DNA of 8,822 nucleotides. It comes from an uncultured Eubacteriales bacterium (lineage in GTDB: Bacteria; Bacillota_A; Clostridia; Oscillospirales; Oscillospiraceae). The translations under genes and the position numbers were made by a program. The notes below the pieces were generated by a model. It made no database searches. It saw only the letters and a program-made list of their open reading frames with translations, and was not told the origin of the DNA. Positions within the stretch are counted from its first letter, which is position 1, and the number at the start of each line of letters is the position of its first letter. The DNA is taken from positions 1 to 8,822 of the forward strand of contig ONPY01000090.1 in NCBI GenBank assembly GCA_900319835.1, given 5' to 3'. Positions 1-8,427 of the stretch are shown piece after piece.

Positions 1-72
1 ATATTTGTTAGATGGGTGTTAGAAAGCCTGCTGTTGCAAAAGAAAATGAACGGAATTTATGAGATCAGTTTT

Positions 73-77
73 GGAGG
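73..77 (+). promoter_or_regulatory. Ribosome binding site that sets the tnpV start
   Basis: GGAGG lies 5 nt before the ATG at 83-85. The in-frame ATG at 59 has no comparable site, so the 83 start is preferred. A weak promoter-like pair (TTGCAA at 34-39, TATGAG at 58-63, 18-nt spacer) lies just upstream. If real, it would exclude the ATG at 59, but the match is poor and I do not claim it as a feature. Confidence 0.7.
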
Positions 78-82
78 AAAAT

Positions 83-466
83 ATGAATACAAACAGGTCC
101 TTTTTCGAGCGTAACGGCGGCACCTACAGACAGGTCGGAGATTACCTTCTCCCCAACCTGACAATTGACGAATCTGAGCAACAGCCCATCGGAAAGTATG
201 GTCGGATGCATAAACGCTATCTGAAAGAATACCGACTGATGCTGTACACCAATCTGCTGACGACCGGCAAGCTGGATCAGCATCTGGATGAGATTGATCA
301 AGCCTGCGAGGAGCGCATGGAACTGCTCATGCAACAAATGGCAAAACAGGAGGGGGTGACAGAGGTGCTCAAGGCCACCGATCAAATGGAATGGGTGCGC
401 CGTATGAACAGCATCCGAAACAGGGCGGAAGAGATCGTGCTGCACGAGCTCGTCTACGTATCATAG
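83..466 (+). CDS. tnpV: TnpV family transposon-encoded protein
   Basis: The product is a complete 127-residue protein of the TnpV family, first known from Tn4451/Tn4453-type mobilizable transposons and widespread on clostridial mobile elements. A role as an accessory or excisionase-like factor has been suggested; its biochemistry is not settled. The family pattern is clear over the whole length: a GDYLLPNL motif near residues 20-27, an IGKYGRMHKRYLKE block around 37-50, a helical middle (LYTNLLTTGKLDQHLDEID) and a C-terminal signature with LKATDQMEWVRRMNSIRNRAEEI. The length matches the usual ~110-130 residues, so the gene looks intact. The ATG at 83 is chosen because GGAGG lies 5 nt before it. 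It is the only + strand gene, it converges on the transporter operon, and no transposase or recombinase is visible, so the rest of the element must lie left of the window or be lost. Confidence 0.88.
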   Translation: MNTNRSFFERNGGTYRQVGDYLLPNLTIDESEQQPIGKYGRMHKRYLKEYRLMLYTNLLTTGKLDQHLDEIDQACEERMELLMQQMAKQEGVTEVLKATDQMEWVRRMNSIRNRAEEIVLHELVYVS

Positions 467-488
467 AAAGTACAGGAACCAAATATGC

Positions 489-521
489 GAGGACAGGAGA
501 TCTCTCTCCTGTCCTCATTTT
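489..521 (+). terminator. Perfect 12-bp hairpin terminator between convergent genes
   Basis: GAGGACAGGAGA (489-500) pairs perfectly with TCTCCTGTCCTC (505-516) around a TCTC loop, and ATTTT follows on the + strand. It begins 22 nt after the tnpV stop, so it probably ends tnpV transcription. On the - strand the same stem lies 18 nt past the EcfA stop and is followed by GCATATTTGG, a weaker T-tract, so it may also end the transporter operon. Confidence 0.78.
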
Positions 522-534
522 CGCATTCAAGGAT

Positions 535-1977
535 TCACGTGCTGTCTCTGCCTGTACCTTGCGCAAAAAACGCCAGTTTTCGGGTGCAGCAGGCACGGAT
601 CAGCTCACAGTCATGGGTGACCACAAGAATCGTTGCCCCCATGCCCTGCAGCTGCCGCAAAAGCGCCGCCGTCTCCATCATGTGGGCGTAGTCCAGTCCG
701 CTGGTGGGTTCGTCCAGCAACAGGAGCTTTCGCCCAGAGGCCAGCGCGCAAGCAATGGCGAGCCGCTGCTTCTGCCCGCCGGAGAGACTCTGCGGGTGAC
801 GATCCAGGAAGCCGTCCAGATCCAGCTGCTTCAGGATCTCCACCGCGCGTTCCTTCTCATCGGGCGTCCCTTTGGGAAGGGAGATCAGCACCTCGTCCAA
901 TACGCTCTCGGTGAAGAGCTGGTTGCCGGTGTCCTGCATGACCATGAAGCAGAGCTTCTGCCGTGCCTTGCGGTCATATTGCTTCCCGTTAAGCTCCAAG
1001 CTGCCCCGGCAGCGCTTCTCCAGGCCGCAGAGGCAGGAGAGAAAACTGGTCTTTCCTGCGCCGTTTGTGCCGGTGATGGCGGTGATCTCACCGGCGGAAA
1101 GCCGAAGTTCCGGGAAATCAAAGACCGGTTGCCCAGCGCCGGGATAGGTGAATCGAAAATCTCGCAAGATGATCTCCCGGTCGTCCTCTTGGATGGTGGG
1201 AAGCTGGATCTGATCCGGCATCTCCTGCATCGTCGAGCGCAAGCCCATGGCGGCGAGTGTCTCCCCGGTCAGCCTGTTCTTTTCCTCCCCGCTGAGTTCC
1301 TTTACGATCCGGCCTTCCCTCAGGATTACGGCCCGGTCGGTCAGATCCCAGAGGTACGCGATCCGATGCTCGGCGGCGATGATGGTCTTACTTTGGTGCT
1401 TCCAGAGTTGGATCAGTTCCCGAAGAGCCATGGTCGATGCAGCATCCATATTGGCGGAGGGCTCATCCAGGAGGATGATTTCCGTCCCTGAGACATCCAC
1501 CGAGGCACAGGCGATCTTTTGCTTCTCCCCGTCGGAGAGACGGAAGATGTTTCGATCCATGAGCTTCTCCAGATGGAAGCGGTAAACCGTGTCATCAATC
1601 CGCTCATAGATCTCCCTCTCCGGAAGACCGCGGTTTTCACATCCGAAGGCCAGCTCACCGGTGGTGTCCACGTTATAAAACTGGCTGCGCGGGTTTTGGA
1701 AAACCGTGCCCACCTGCGCGGCTGTTTCATACAGCTCCCGCTCCTGCACGCTCTGGCCGTCGATGGTCACGCTGCCCTTGACAACACCGGGATAGAAGTG
1801 CGGGATCAGACCGTTGATCAGCCGCAGGATCGTGGTCTTGCCGCAGCCGGAAGGCCCGGTCAGCAGTACGAATTCCCCGTCCTGTACCGTCAGACTGACA
1901 TCCGACAGGCTGCTTAGCAGCTCCGCGCCGCTCTCTTCTGAGCCGTAGCGCAAGCTCACATTTTTTAATTCTACCAT
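535..1977 (-). CDS. Energy-coupling factor ATPase with two fused ABC domains (EcfA-A' type)
   Basis: This 480-residue cytoplasmic ATPase powers the ECF importer formed with the two genes before it. It carries two ABC domains in one chain, instead of separate EcfA1 and EcfA2. Domain 1 (about 1-240) has Walker A GPSGCGKTT at 41-49, Q-loop Q94, signature LSDGEKQ at 147-153, Walker B ending in D171-E172 and H-loop H204. Domain 2 (about 265-480) has Walker A GTNGAGKTS at 303-311, Q348, signature LSGGQKQ at 398-404, Walker B D422-E423 and H455. All catalytic residues are present in both halves; only the first signature departs from LSGGQ. The start is the ATG at 1977: homology to ABC domains begins there, GGGGTGG lies about 6 nt before it, and it overlaps the EcfT stop by 7 nt (ATGGTAG). 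A longer in-frame opening to 2253 would run through EcfT and is rejected. It is the last gene of the operon. Confidence 0.93.
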   Translation of the reverse strand: MVELKNVSLRYGSEESGAELLSSLSDVSLTVQDGEFVLLTGPSGCGKTTILRLINGLIPHFYPGVVKGSVTIDGQSVQERELYETAAQVGTVFQNPRSQFYNVDTTGELAFGCENRGLPEREIYERIDDTVYRFHLEKLMDRNIFRLSDGEKQKIACASVDVSGTEIILLDEPSANMDAASTMALRELIQLWKHQSKTIIAAEHRIAYLWDLTDRAVILREGRIVKELSGEEKNRLTGETLAAMGLRSTMQEMPDQIQLPTIQEDDREIILRDFRFTYPGAGQPVFDFPELRLSAGEITAITGTNGAGKTSFLSCLCGLEKRCRGSLELNGKQYDRKARQKLCFMVMQDTGNQLFTESVLDEVLISLPKGTPDEKERAVEILKQLDLDGFLDRHPQSLSGGQKQRLAIACALASGRKLLLLDEPTSGLDYAHMMETAALLRQLQGMGATILVVTHDCELIRACCTRKLAFFAQGTGRDST

Positions 1978-2708
1978 AGCGCCACCCCACACAGTTCCAG
2001 GATCCAGACCGCGATTACGAACAGGCATCCGGCCAGCAGAACAAAGTCCTGCGCTCGAAAGCCGATCCGGCAGATGTTGGTCCGGCGCACAGGGCCGCCC
2101 AAGCCCCGGGTCAAAGCGGAGGCGGAGAGCTCCTCCCCAATGCGCACGGTGGAGGTCATCATGGGTACCAGCTGATATTCCAGCACCTGTGCTCCCTTTG
2201 CGCCGCCTAGATGGATGCCCCGCATGCGCATGGCCCGGCGGATGGACCGCCACTCGGCGCCGATGGTGGGAAAGAGCCGAAACATCACCGACATGGGGAT
2301 CGTGACGGCCTGGGGCATGTGCAGTCGCTCCATGGCGGAGATGAACTCACTGACGGAGGTGGAGGCGATCAGATATTCGCCCATGACGACGGTTACCACG
2401 AACCGGGTCAGAATCCCGCCGCACATGAGGGCAAGGAAGTTCAGTACGCCCGGCAGATATGGTAAAGCGAACAGCAGGCTGTAGCCCACGGCCAGCATGA
2501 GTACGCCCCGCAAAAAGCGTTTCCCTTGCCGCTCTACCAGCAATAGCGCAAAGGGCAAAGCGGAGAGGGCAGTCTTAATCGGCCGCAGCGCATCACCGCC
2601 AAGGCCTCCCATCACGAAGAGGGCCAGGATCAGCACCAAAGCCAACTTGGTGCGGGGATCCAGGAAGCCCCGGCGGGCCTCCTGGGATTGTTCAGACGAG
2701 TAGGCCAT
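1971..2708 (-). CDS. ecfT: ECF transporter transmembrane coupling protein EcfT
   Basis: EcfT is the membrane scaffold that links the paired ATPases to the S component in ECF (CbiQ/EcfT-type) importers. This 245-residue protein has the usual family length. Hydrophobic segments are visible near residues 21-36, 46-58, 66-84, 88-110 and 218-243. Between them lies the long cytoplasmic coupling region with the two diagnostic Ala-x-x-x-Arg-Gly motifs: AMRMRG at 159-164 and ALTRG at 198-202. These form the coupling helices that dock onto the ATPases. The start codon overlaps the TGA of the preceding S-component gene by one base (TGATG), and there is only a weak Shine-Dalgarno site, so translation is probably coupled. 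Its stop overlaps the ATPase start. The adjacent ATPase and S-component genes support a dedicated (group I) ECF transporter, not a shared module. Confidence 0.93.
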   Translation of the reverse strand: MAYSSEQSQEARRGFLDPRTKLALVLILALFVMGGLGGDALRPIKTALSALPFALLLVERQGKRFLRGVLMLAVGYSLLFALPYLPGVLNFLALMCGGILTRFVVTVVMGEYLIASTSVSEFISAMERLHMPQAVTIPMSVMFRLFPTIGAEWRSIRRAMRMRGIHLGGAKGAQVLEYQLVPMMTSTVRIGEELSASALTRGLGGPVRRTNICRIGFRAQDFVLLAGCLFVIAVWILELCGVALW

Positions 2709-3292
2709 CAGGCAAGTCCGGCCTTTTCAAAGTGCTTCTTCAGCAGCGCCCGGCCAAGCAGACCGCCAAGAAGGCCGCAGACAAAGCATGCGATCAGCAG
2801 CACCGGGGCCATCCACAGAGGCATCAGCTTCTGCACGGCGTCAATGTAGGCCTGACCGTAGTCCGCTCTCTGGGCAAAGTAGCCCTCATAGTCGGTAAAG
2901 AGCGGCAGATAGTTGCCGAAGATCCACATACTGAAAAGGCCATAGCTCAGTACCGCTTTCTTCGCGCTCTTGTATGCTCCGCTCTTGAAGCAGAGCTCCG
3001 AGAGCAGTCCCGCGACGGCGCAGGTCAAAAGCGGCCAGGGGCCCATACCGGTCAGCAGCATGAGGATGCCCATGATCATGGCAAAGATGAAGATCATGCC
3101 GGGCTTTTTCACCTTGGTCAAAAACAGCATGAAGGGGATGCCGCCGAGAATCGGCACCAGCACGCTCAGCAGCGGCAGGAAGATGGGGATCATGCCAAGC
3201 ATCGCCACCGCAAATAGAATGACGAAATAGATCGCCCCGTAAATACCCACGTTGATGAGGTCGCGGCCTTTGAGTTTGTTGTCGGTTTTCAT
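2708..3292 (-). CDS. ECF transporter S component, MptD/Trep_Strep-like integral membrane protein
   Basis: This is a 194-residue, very hydrophobic protein with about six membrane segments (near 12-34, 36-58, 65-83, 86-104, 112-132 and 158-184). It ends in a short basic tail (RALLKKHFEK). Length, topology and position directly before EcfT and the ECF ATPase mark it as the substrate-binding S component. The N-terminal KGRDLINVGIYGAIYFV stretch and the GNYLPLFTDYEGYFAQ region resemble the MptD family (Pfam Trep_Strep) as I remember it. The ligand of that family is not generally established; one relative set in group A Streptococcus (SiaFGH) is reported to carry haem. The segment between membrane helices 5 and 6 (133-157) is rich in Tyr, Asp and Gln and is a candidate ligand lid. 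GGGAGG lies 9 nt before the ATG. It follows the second ABC gene by 21 nt and overlaps EcfT by one base. Confidence 0.85.
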   Translation of the reverse strand: MKTDNKLKGRDLINVGIYGAIYFVILFAVAMLGMIPIFLPLLSVLVPILGGIPFMLFLTKVKKPGMIFIFAMIMGILMLLTGMGPWPLLTCAVAGLLSELCFKSGAYKSAKKAVLSYGLFSMWIFGNYLPLFTDYEGYFAQRADYGQAYIDAVQKLMPLWMAPVLLIACFVCGLLGGLLGRALLKKHFEKAGLA

Positions 3293-3313
3293 AGATCGAT
3301 TCCTCCCATTTCT

Positions 3314-5045
3314 TTATGTTCTGACCTTCCAGCTGGCGGCCTCGCGGCGCTCGCCGATGAAGGTCCTGTATATTCCTTCCTCCGCCATCAGGCTTTCATG
3401 GTTGCCCTGCTGGACGATCCTGCCGTGGTCGATCACCAGGATCTGGTCCGCGTGCTCCACCGTCTTGAGCCGGTGGGCGATCATGATAACGGTCTTTTCC
3501 GCCGTCAGAGCCTGGATGGCACGCATCAGTTCATTCTCATTCTCCGGGTCCACGTTGGCGGTGGCCTCGTCCAGGAAGATCACCGGCGCGTCCTTCATCA
3601 TGGCCCGGGCGATGGAGATGCGCTGCTTTTCTCCGCCGGAGAGGCTGGCGCCGCCCTCGCCGATGACCGTGTCGTAGCCGTCCGGCAGCGCCATGATGAA
3701 GTCATGGCAGCAGGCCTTTTTCGCCGCCGCGATCACGGCGTCCATACCGGCCTCCGGCTGGCCGAAGCGGATGTTGTTGGCGATGCTGTCGTGGAAGAGG
3801 TACACGTTCTGGAACACAAAGGAGTAGTTCTCCATCAGAGAATCCATGTCGTAGTCCTTCACGTTCCGTCTGCCGAGGGCGACGCTGCCCGCGTCCACAT
3901 CCCAGAAACGGGCCAGGAGATTGACCAGCGTGGTCTTGCCGCCCCCCGAGGGGCCGACGATGGCCGTGGTGGTCTTCTCGGGGATCTGCAGCGAAACGCC
4001 GTCGATGACCTTGCGCTTTTCGTAGGAGAATTCCACCGTCTCGGCGCGGATCTCCCGCGTTGCAGGCTGGATCATCTCGCCGGCAATGTCCATCTGCGGC
4101 GTGTCCAGGATCTCCTGGGCCCGGTTGACACTGACCTCCACCACCCGCAGCAGGGCGGAGTAGTTGCCCGCCGTCTCGAGACTGGCGTAGACGATGAAGG
4201 CGGAGATCACCATGACCACGGCGGTCAGCGCGTCCATGCTGCCCGCGCAGAAGAAGGCACAGGAGAAGCCCACCATGCAAACGCCCGTGAGCTTGGCAAG
4301 AAAGCTCTGGACCGTCATGCGGGGGATCAGGGTCATCTCCATGTCGGTGTTGATTTTCACGTTTTCGGCAATGGCGTCGTTGAGCTCCCGGCTCTTGGCG
4401 CCGGTCAGGTGGTAGGCCTTGACCTCGGCCATGCCCTGCAAATACTCCAGCACCTTCTCCACCAGCTTTTCGTCCGCCGCGATCTTGCGCGGGGCGAGAC
4501 CTCCCGCCGCCTTCTGCAGGAAGCGGTTGGCCAGCAGGAAGAGCACAAAGCCGAAGAGCAGCACCAGCGCGATGCGCCAGTCGAAAAACAGCAGCATTAC
4601 GATGATCAGCGAGGTGGTCAGCAGCCCCTCGCACACCAGCATCACCACGCGGGTCGCCACATTCTCCAGGTTCTCCATAACGTTGGTGGTGACAGAGGTG
4701 ATCTGCCCCAGGGAGTTCTCATTGAAATACCCCATGGGGAGATAGCGCATGTGCTCGGCGATCTCCACCCGCTTTTTGGCGCAGGTGTCATAGCCCGCCT
4801 CGGTCTGGAGCATGGTACTTCTGGCCTTGATGAATCCGGAGCCCAGGATGCTCAGCACCATGATGCCCAGAGAGAGCAGAATATCCTTCGTTTCGACGCT
4901 TCCCCGCAGCAAAGCCCGCACCATGCAGGCAATGGCCGGGATCTTGAGAGCCTCAAAGATGGCCTGCAGCACGCCCAGCCAGATGGAGGCGCGGAATTTG
5001 TGGCGGTTTTCCTCGCCGCAGAAGGCGAAAAAGCGCTGTATTGTT

Positions 5046-5053
<8 letters not shown>
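3314..5053 (-). CDS. ABC half-transporter, exporter fold (TMD-NBD), second subunit
   Basis: The product is 579 residues: a six-helix exporter-type membrane domain (about 20-310) followed by an ABC ATPase (about 335-570). The ATPase has Walker A GPSGGGKTT at 367-375, Q-loop Q415, x-loop VIGEGG at 463-468, signature LSGGEKQ at 471-477, Walker B with D495-E496, and H-loop H527. All catalytic residues are intact. It most likely forms a heterodimer with the preceding gene, whose end it overlaps by 8 nt; its GGAGGTGA ribosome site lies inside that gene. The D-loop region reads ANVDPENE. In my recollection the DPENE form is common in the IrtAB/YbtPQ-like branch, whose members keep an exporter fold but import siderophores. 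Direction of transport cannot be decided from sequence. It could instead be a multidrug exporter, but co-transcription with an ECF importer argues for a role in uptake. Confidence 0.92.
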
Positions 5054-6791
<1,738 letters not shown>

Positions 6792-6798
6792 AAGCAAA

Positions 6799-6804
6799 CC
6801 TCCC
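6799..6804 (-). promoter_or_regulatory. Ribosome binding site of the first ABC gene
   Basis: On the - strand GGGAGG stands 7 nt before the ATG at 6791. It decides for that start over the upstream in-frame start at 6845, which has no such site and would begin inside the inverted repeat. Confidence 0.75.
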
Positions 6805-6812
6805 GTGTTTTT

Positions 6813-6846
6813 GTTAGCTAACGAAGTCCTTCCCTCGTTAACCAAC
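6813..6846 (-). promoter_or_regulatory. Operator-like inverted repeat upstream of the transporter operon
   Basis: In + strand letters the left arm is GTTAGCTAACGA (6813-6824) and the right arm TCGTTAACCAAC (6835-6846), matching as an inverted repeat at 10 of 12 positions with a 10-nt spacer. The left arm contains the perfect palindrome GTTAGCTAAC and the right arm the palindrome GTTAAC. It ends 21 nt before the ABC start codon, where a repressor would block a promoter or early transcription. The same GTTAG/CTAAC and GTTAAC elements occur at the tetR promoter, so the neighbouring TetR protein is the likely binder. I could not find a convincing -10 box here: TTGGTT at 6845-6840 is a possible -35, but the facing hexamer is poor. 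Confidence 0.6.
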
Positions 6847-6861
6847 CCTAAAAATGGCCAT

Positions 6862-6889
6862 CGCCTATCCCCTGAGTGAGGGATAGGCG
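6862..6889 (-). terminator. Hairpin after tetR, weak intrinsic terminator or attenuator
   Basis: CGCCTATCCC (6862-6871) pairs perfectly with GGGATAGGCG (6880-6889) over an 8-nt loop. It lies 24 nt past the tetR stop. On the - strand the stem is followed by ATGGCCATTTTTAGG, so the T-run starts about 8 nt after the stem, further than in an ideal terminator. It probably lowers readthrough from tetR into the transporter operon but may not abolish it. Confidence 0.55.
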
Positions 6890-6913
6890 GTGTTTGTAAA
6901 AGGATCGTTCCGG

Positions 6914-7522
6914 CTAAAAGCCCATCAGTTTTTTCCAGCCGGGGAGAAAAAACGCTTCAATGGTGTCCAGGCAGCGGATCGCGTCCTCAAGCGGATAGCT
7001 GTGAATGACCGGTTCAAAAAGCGCAGTCGAATAAGCGGAGAGCAGCAGATGCAGCTGGGTAGAATTGATGTCCCAGACCGGATATCCCAATTCCCGAAGC
7101 ACAGGCAGATACGAAAGAAACTGCTTCTGTCCTGTCTCCGTCAGGTCGTGCAGGAAGTTCTCATACTTCGTCCCCCGGGATCTGGCCACCAGGAGGATAT
7201 AGTCCTCCATGTGGGGATAGACGACCTCGCGCATCATGTCGATCCAGGAATCCCGCCACTGGGGCTCGCGGCTGCCCTCCACCGCCTTCACATAGCGTTC
7301 CACATGCTCTTTCAGCCAGGTGTTCAGCCGCTCGACGGCGGGAGAGACCAGCTGGTCAAACAGATCCTCTTTGTCCCGGCAATGGCGGTAGAGCCCCGCC
7401 GCCGTCATGCCGCAGCGCTGCCCGATGGAGCGCATGGATGCTTTCTCAAATCCAAGTTCAAGAAATTCCTCCCGCGCGGCAGTCATCAGTTTGATATGGT
7501 TGGCGGTTTTATCTCGCGGCAT
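6914..7522 (-). CDS. TetR-family transcriptional regulator
   Basis: A 202-residue protein with the typical TetR layout. Residues about 8-55 form the DNA-binding domain: helix AAREEFLELGFEKASM, then the helix-turn-helix RSIGQRCGMTAAGLYRHCRD, where GMTAAGLYRHC is the recognition part. The all-helical C-terminal domain (about 60-202) would hold the ligand pocket and dimer surface; it is too diverse for the ligand to be named. The start at 7522 is chosen because AGGAG stands 6 nt upstream. Two earlier in-frame ATGs (at 7549 and 7639) lie in or upstream of the operator and promoter and lack that spacing. A strong promoter and an inverted repeat directly upstream suggest autoregulation. The transporter operon begins 122 nt downstream on the same strand with a related repeat, so it is the obvious target. 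Gene order suggests a local sensor-repressor that opens the operon when its ligand is present. Confidence 0.9.
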   Translation of the reverse strand: MPRDKTANHIKLMTAAREEFLELGFEKASMRSIGQRCGMTAAGLYRHCRDKEDLFDQLVSPAVERLNTWLKEHVERYVKAVEGSREPQWRDSWIDMMREVVYPHMEDYILLVARSRGTKYENFLHDLTETGQKQFLSYLPVLRELGYPVWDINSTQLHLLLSAYSTALFEPVIHSYPLEDAIRCLDTIEAFFLPGWKKLMGF

Positions 7523-7528
7523 AGTACA

Positions 7529-7533
7529 CTCCT
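7529..7533 (-). promoter_or_regulatory. Ribosome binding site of tetR
   Basis: AGGAG on the - strand lies 6 nt before the ATG at 7522 and fixes that start. It lies 6 nt downstream of the inverted repeat at 7540-7557, so a repressor bound there would sit at the very 5' end of the message. Confidence 0.7.
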
Positions 7534-7539
7534 GTAAGA

Positions 7540-7557
7540 GGTTAGCCATCTCTAACC
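7540..7557 (-). promoter_or_regulatory. Inverted repeat at the tetR promoter, probable autoregulatory operator
   Basis: GGTTAG and CTAACC form perfect 6-bp arms around a 6-nt centre. The site starts 2 nt after the -10 box of the tetR promoter, covering the expected transcription start. Its GTTAG/CTAAC halves recur in the inverted repeat before the transporter operon, and both sites have a GTTAAC element on the upstream side (here within the palindrome TGTTAACA at 7561-7568). The placement is what a self-repressing TetR protein would use. Confidence 0.62.
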
Positions 7558-7559
7558 GT

Positions 7560-7588
7560 ATGTTAACAGAATTTGCGTTCGCTGTCAA
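7560..7588 (-). promoter_or_regulatory. Sigma-A-type promoter of tetR
   Basis: On the - strand a perfect -35 box TTGACA (7588-7583) is followed, after exactly 17 nt, by TAACAT (7565-7560), a 4-of-6 match to TATAAT. Transcription would begin about 7552, giving a leader of about 30 nt before the ATG at 7522. This is the best promoter in the window. Confidence 0.75.
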
Positions 7589-7635
7589 GGGAAGATTCGT
7601 CCTTCTCCTGAAAGCAGTCGTAGGGAGCCGCCTCG

Positions 7636-8409
7636 TCAAAGGGGCGTCCTTTTTTCCAGCGTCGGGATCGTGTCGATGTGCCGGAAGGCGCTTGGGGGAT
7701 CATCGGTAAAGCCATTGTGGGAGGTGAATACGTAACGGATCTTGCCGAGATCGAGCTTTTTCCGCAGCGCCTGCAGAGACGCCATGTTCATTTTACTGTC
7801 GTAGTTGAAGATATCGAAGAAGCACCAACCCCCGTCCCGGTTCAAAGCGATGGAGTCCCCGGTAAAGAGCAGCTCGTCGTCGATCCGATAGCACAGGTGC
7901 CCCAGCGTGTGACCGGGCACCAGGAAAGCCTGCACCTTGAAATCACCGATCTGCACCGTCTGCCCATCTTTAAGCAGCTGATAGCCTTCCGCGATGGCTA
8001 CGGAGTTTTTCAGGCCGAAGGGGCCGATCTGCTTTCGATGCCAGGTGTTGGTGAGATAGTTTTCCTCCCTCTCGCCCAGATAGACCCGGGCGTTTTGAAA
8101 GGCGTTCTCCTGGCGGGTATCCAGACCGCCCGCGTGATCCGGGTCGGCGTGGGTCAGAAACAGCGCCTGCACCCGGGCCGGATCCACGCCGATCTTCCGG
8201 CAGCGGGGCAGCAGGCCGGGGTGACTCTTATAGCCCGCGTCGATGGCGATGAGGGTTTCTCCCTTACGGAGGAAGAAAATATTCACATCATATTCCCGGA
8301 TACAGCTGACCACGTCTGTCAGTTTCCCGGTGGGCGCAGGGTGCAGCGCGCCCTTCCCGCGGTACATGCGCGGGACAATGTGAACGGCAAAATAGTCGAT
8401 CAGGCTCAT
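7636..8409 (-). CDS. MBL-fold metallo-hydrolase
   Basis: A 257-residue cytoplasmic metallo-beta-lactamase-fold hydrolase; no signal peptide is visible. The metal site can be traced: THADPDHAGG at 86-95, giving H87, D89, D91 and H92; H167 in VPGHTLGH; D185 in FTGDSIAL; and H231 in FTSHNG. The first motif is HxDxDH, where the classical form is HxHxDH; this variant occurs in some MBL branches (YflN-like, as I recall), so activity is still likely. Length and layout resemble small lactonase or thioesterase-like MBL proteins, but the substrate cannot be named. Upstream AAGGAG is 8 nt from the ATG. It follows the ATC-hydrolase-family gene by 18 nt and is probably co-transcribed with it. The 113-nt gap to tetR has no clear terminator, so some readthrough into tetR is possible. 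Confidence 0.88.
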   Translation of the reverse strand: MSLIDYFAVHIVPRMYRGKGALHPAPTGKLTDVVSCIREYDVNIFFLRKGETLIAIDAGYKSHPGLLPRCRKIGVDPARVQALFLTHADPDHAGGLDTRQENAFQNARVYLGEREENYLTNTWHRKQIGPFGLKNSVAIAEGYQLLKDGQTVQIGDFKVQAFLVPGHTLGHLCYRIDDELLFTGDSIALNRDGGWCFFDIFNYDSKMNMASLQALRKKLDLGKIRYVFTSHNGFTDDPPSAFRHIDTIPTLEKRTPL

Positions 8410-8427
8410 ACAAAAAGCTCCTTCCTG

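Noticed and set aside
391..1491. Long + strand open frame (366 codons) opposite the ECF ATPase
   Set aside because: It is antisense to a well-supported ABC gene, has no ribosome site, and its translation shows no recognizable domain; it results from GC-rich codon use.
1978..2253. N-terminal extension of the ECF ATPase frame
   Set aside because: It would run through EcfT in another frame and adds a low-complexity stretch; ABC homology begins at the ATG at 1977.
7566..7635. Possible terminator after the MBL gene (GAAG/CTTC pairing)
   Set aside because: The stem is only about 4 bp and no T-run follows on the - strand.
7523..7639. N-terminal extension of the TetR protein
   Set aside because: It would translate the promoter and operator; AGGAG sits correctly before the ATG at 7522.
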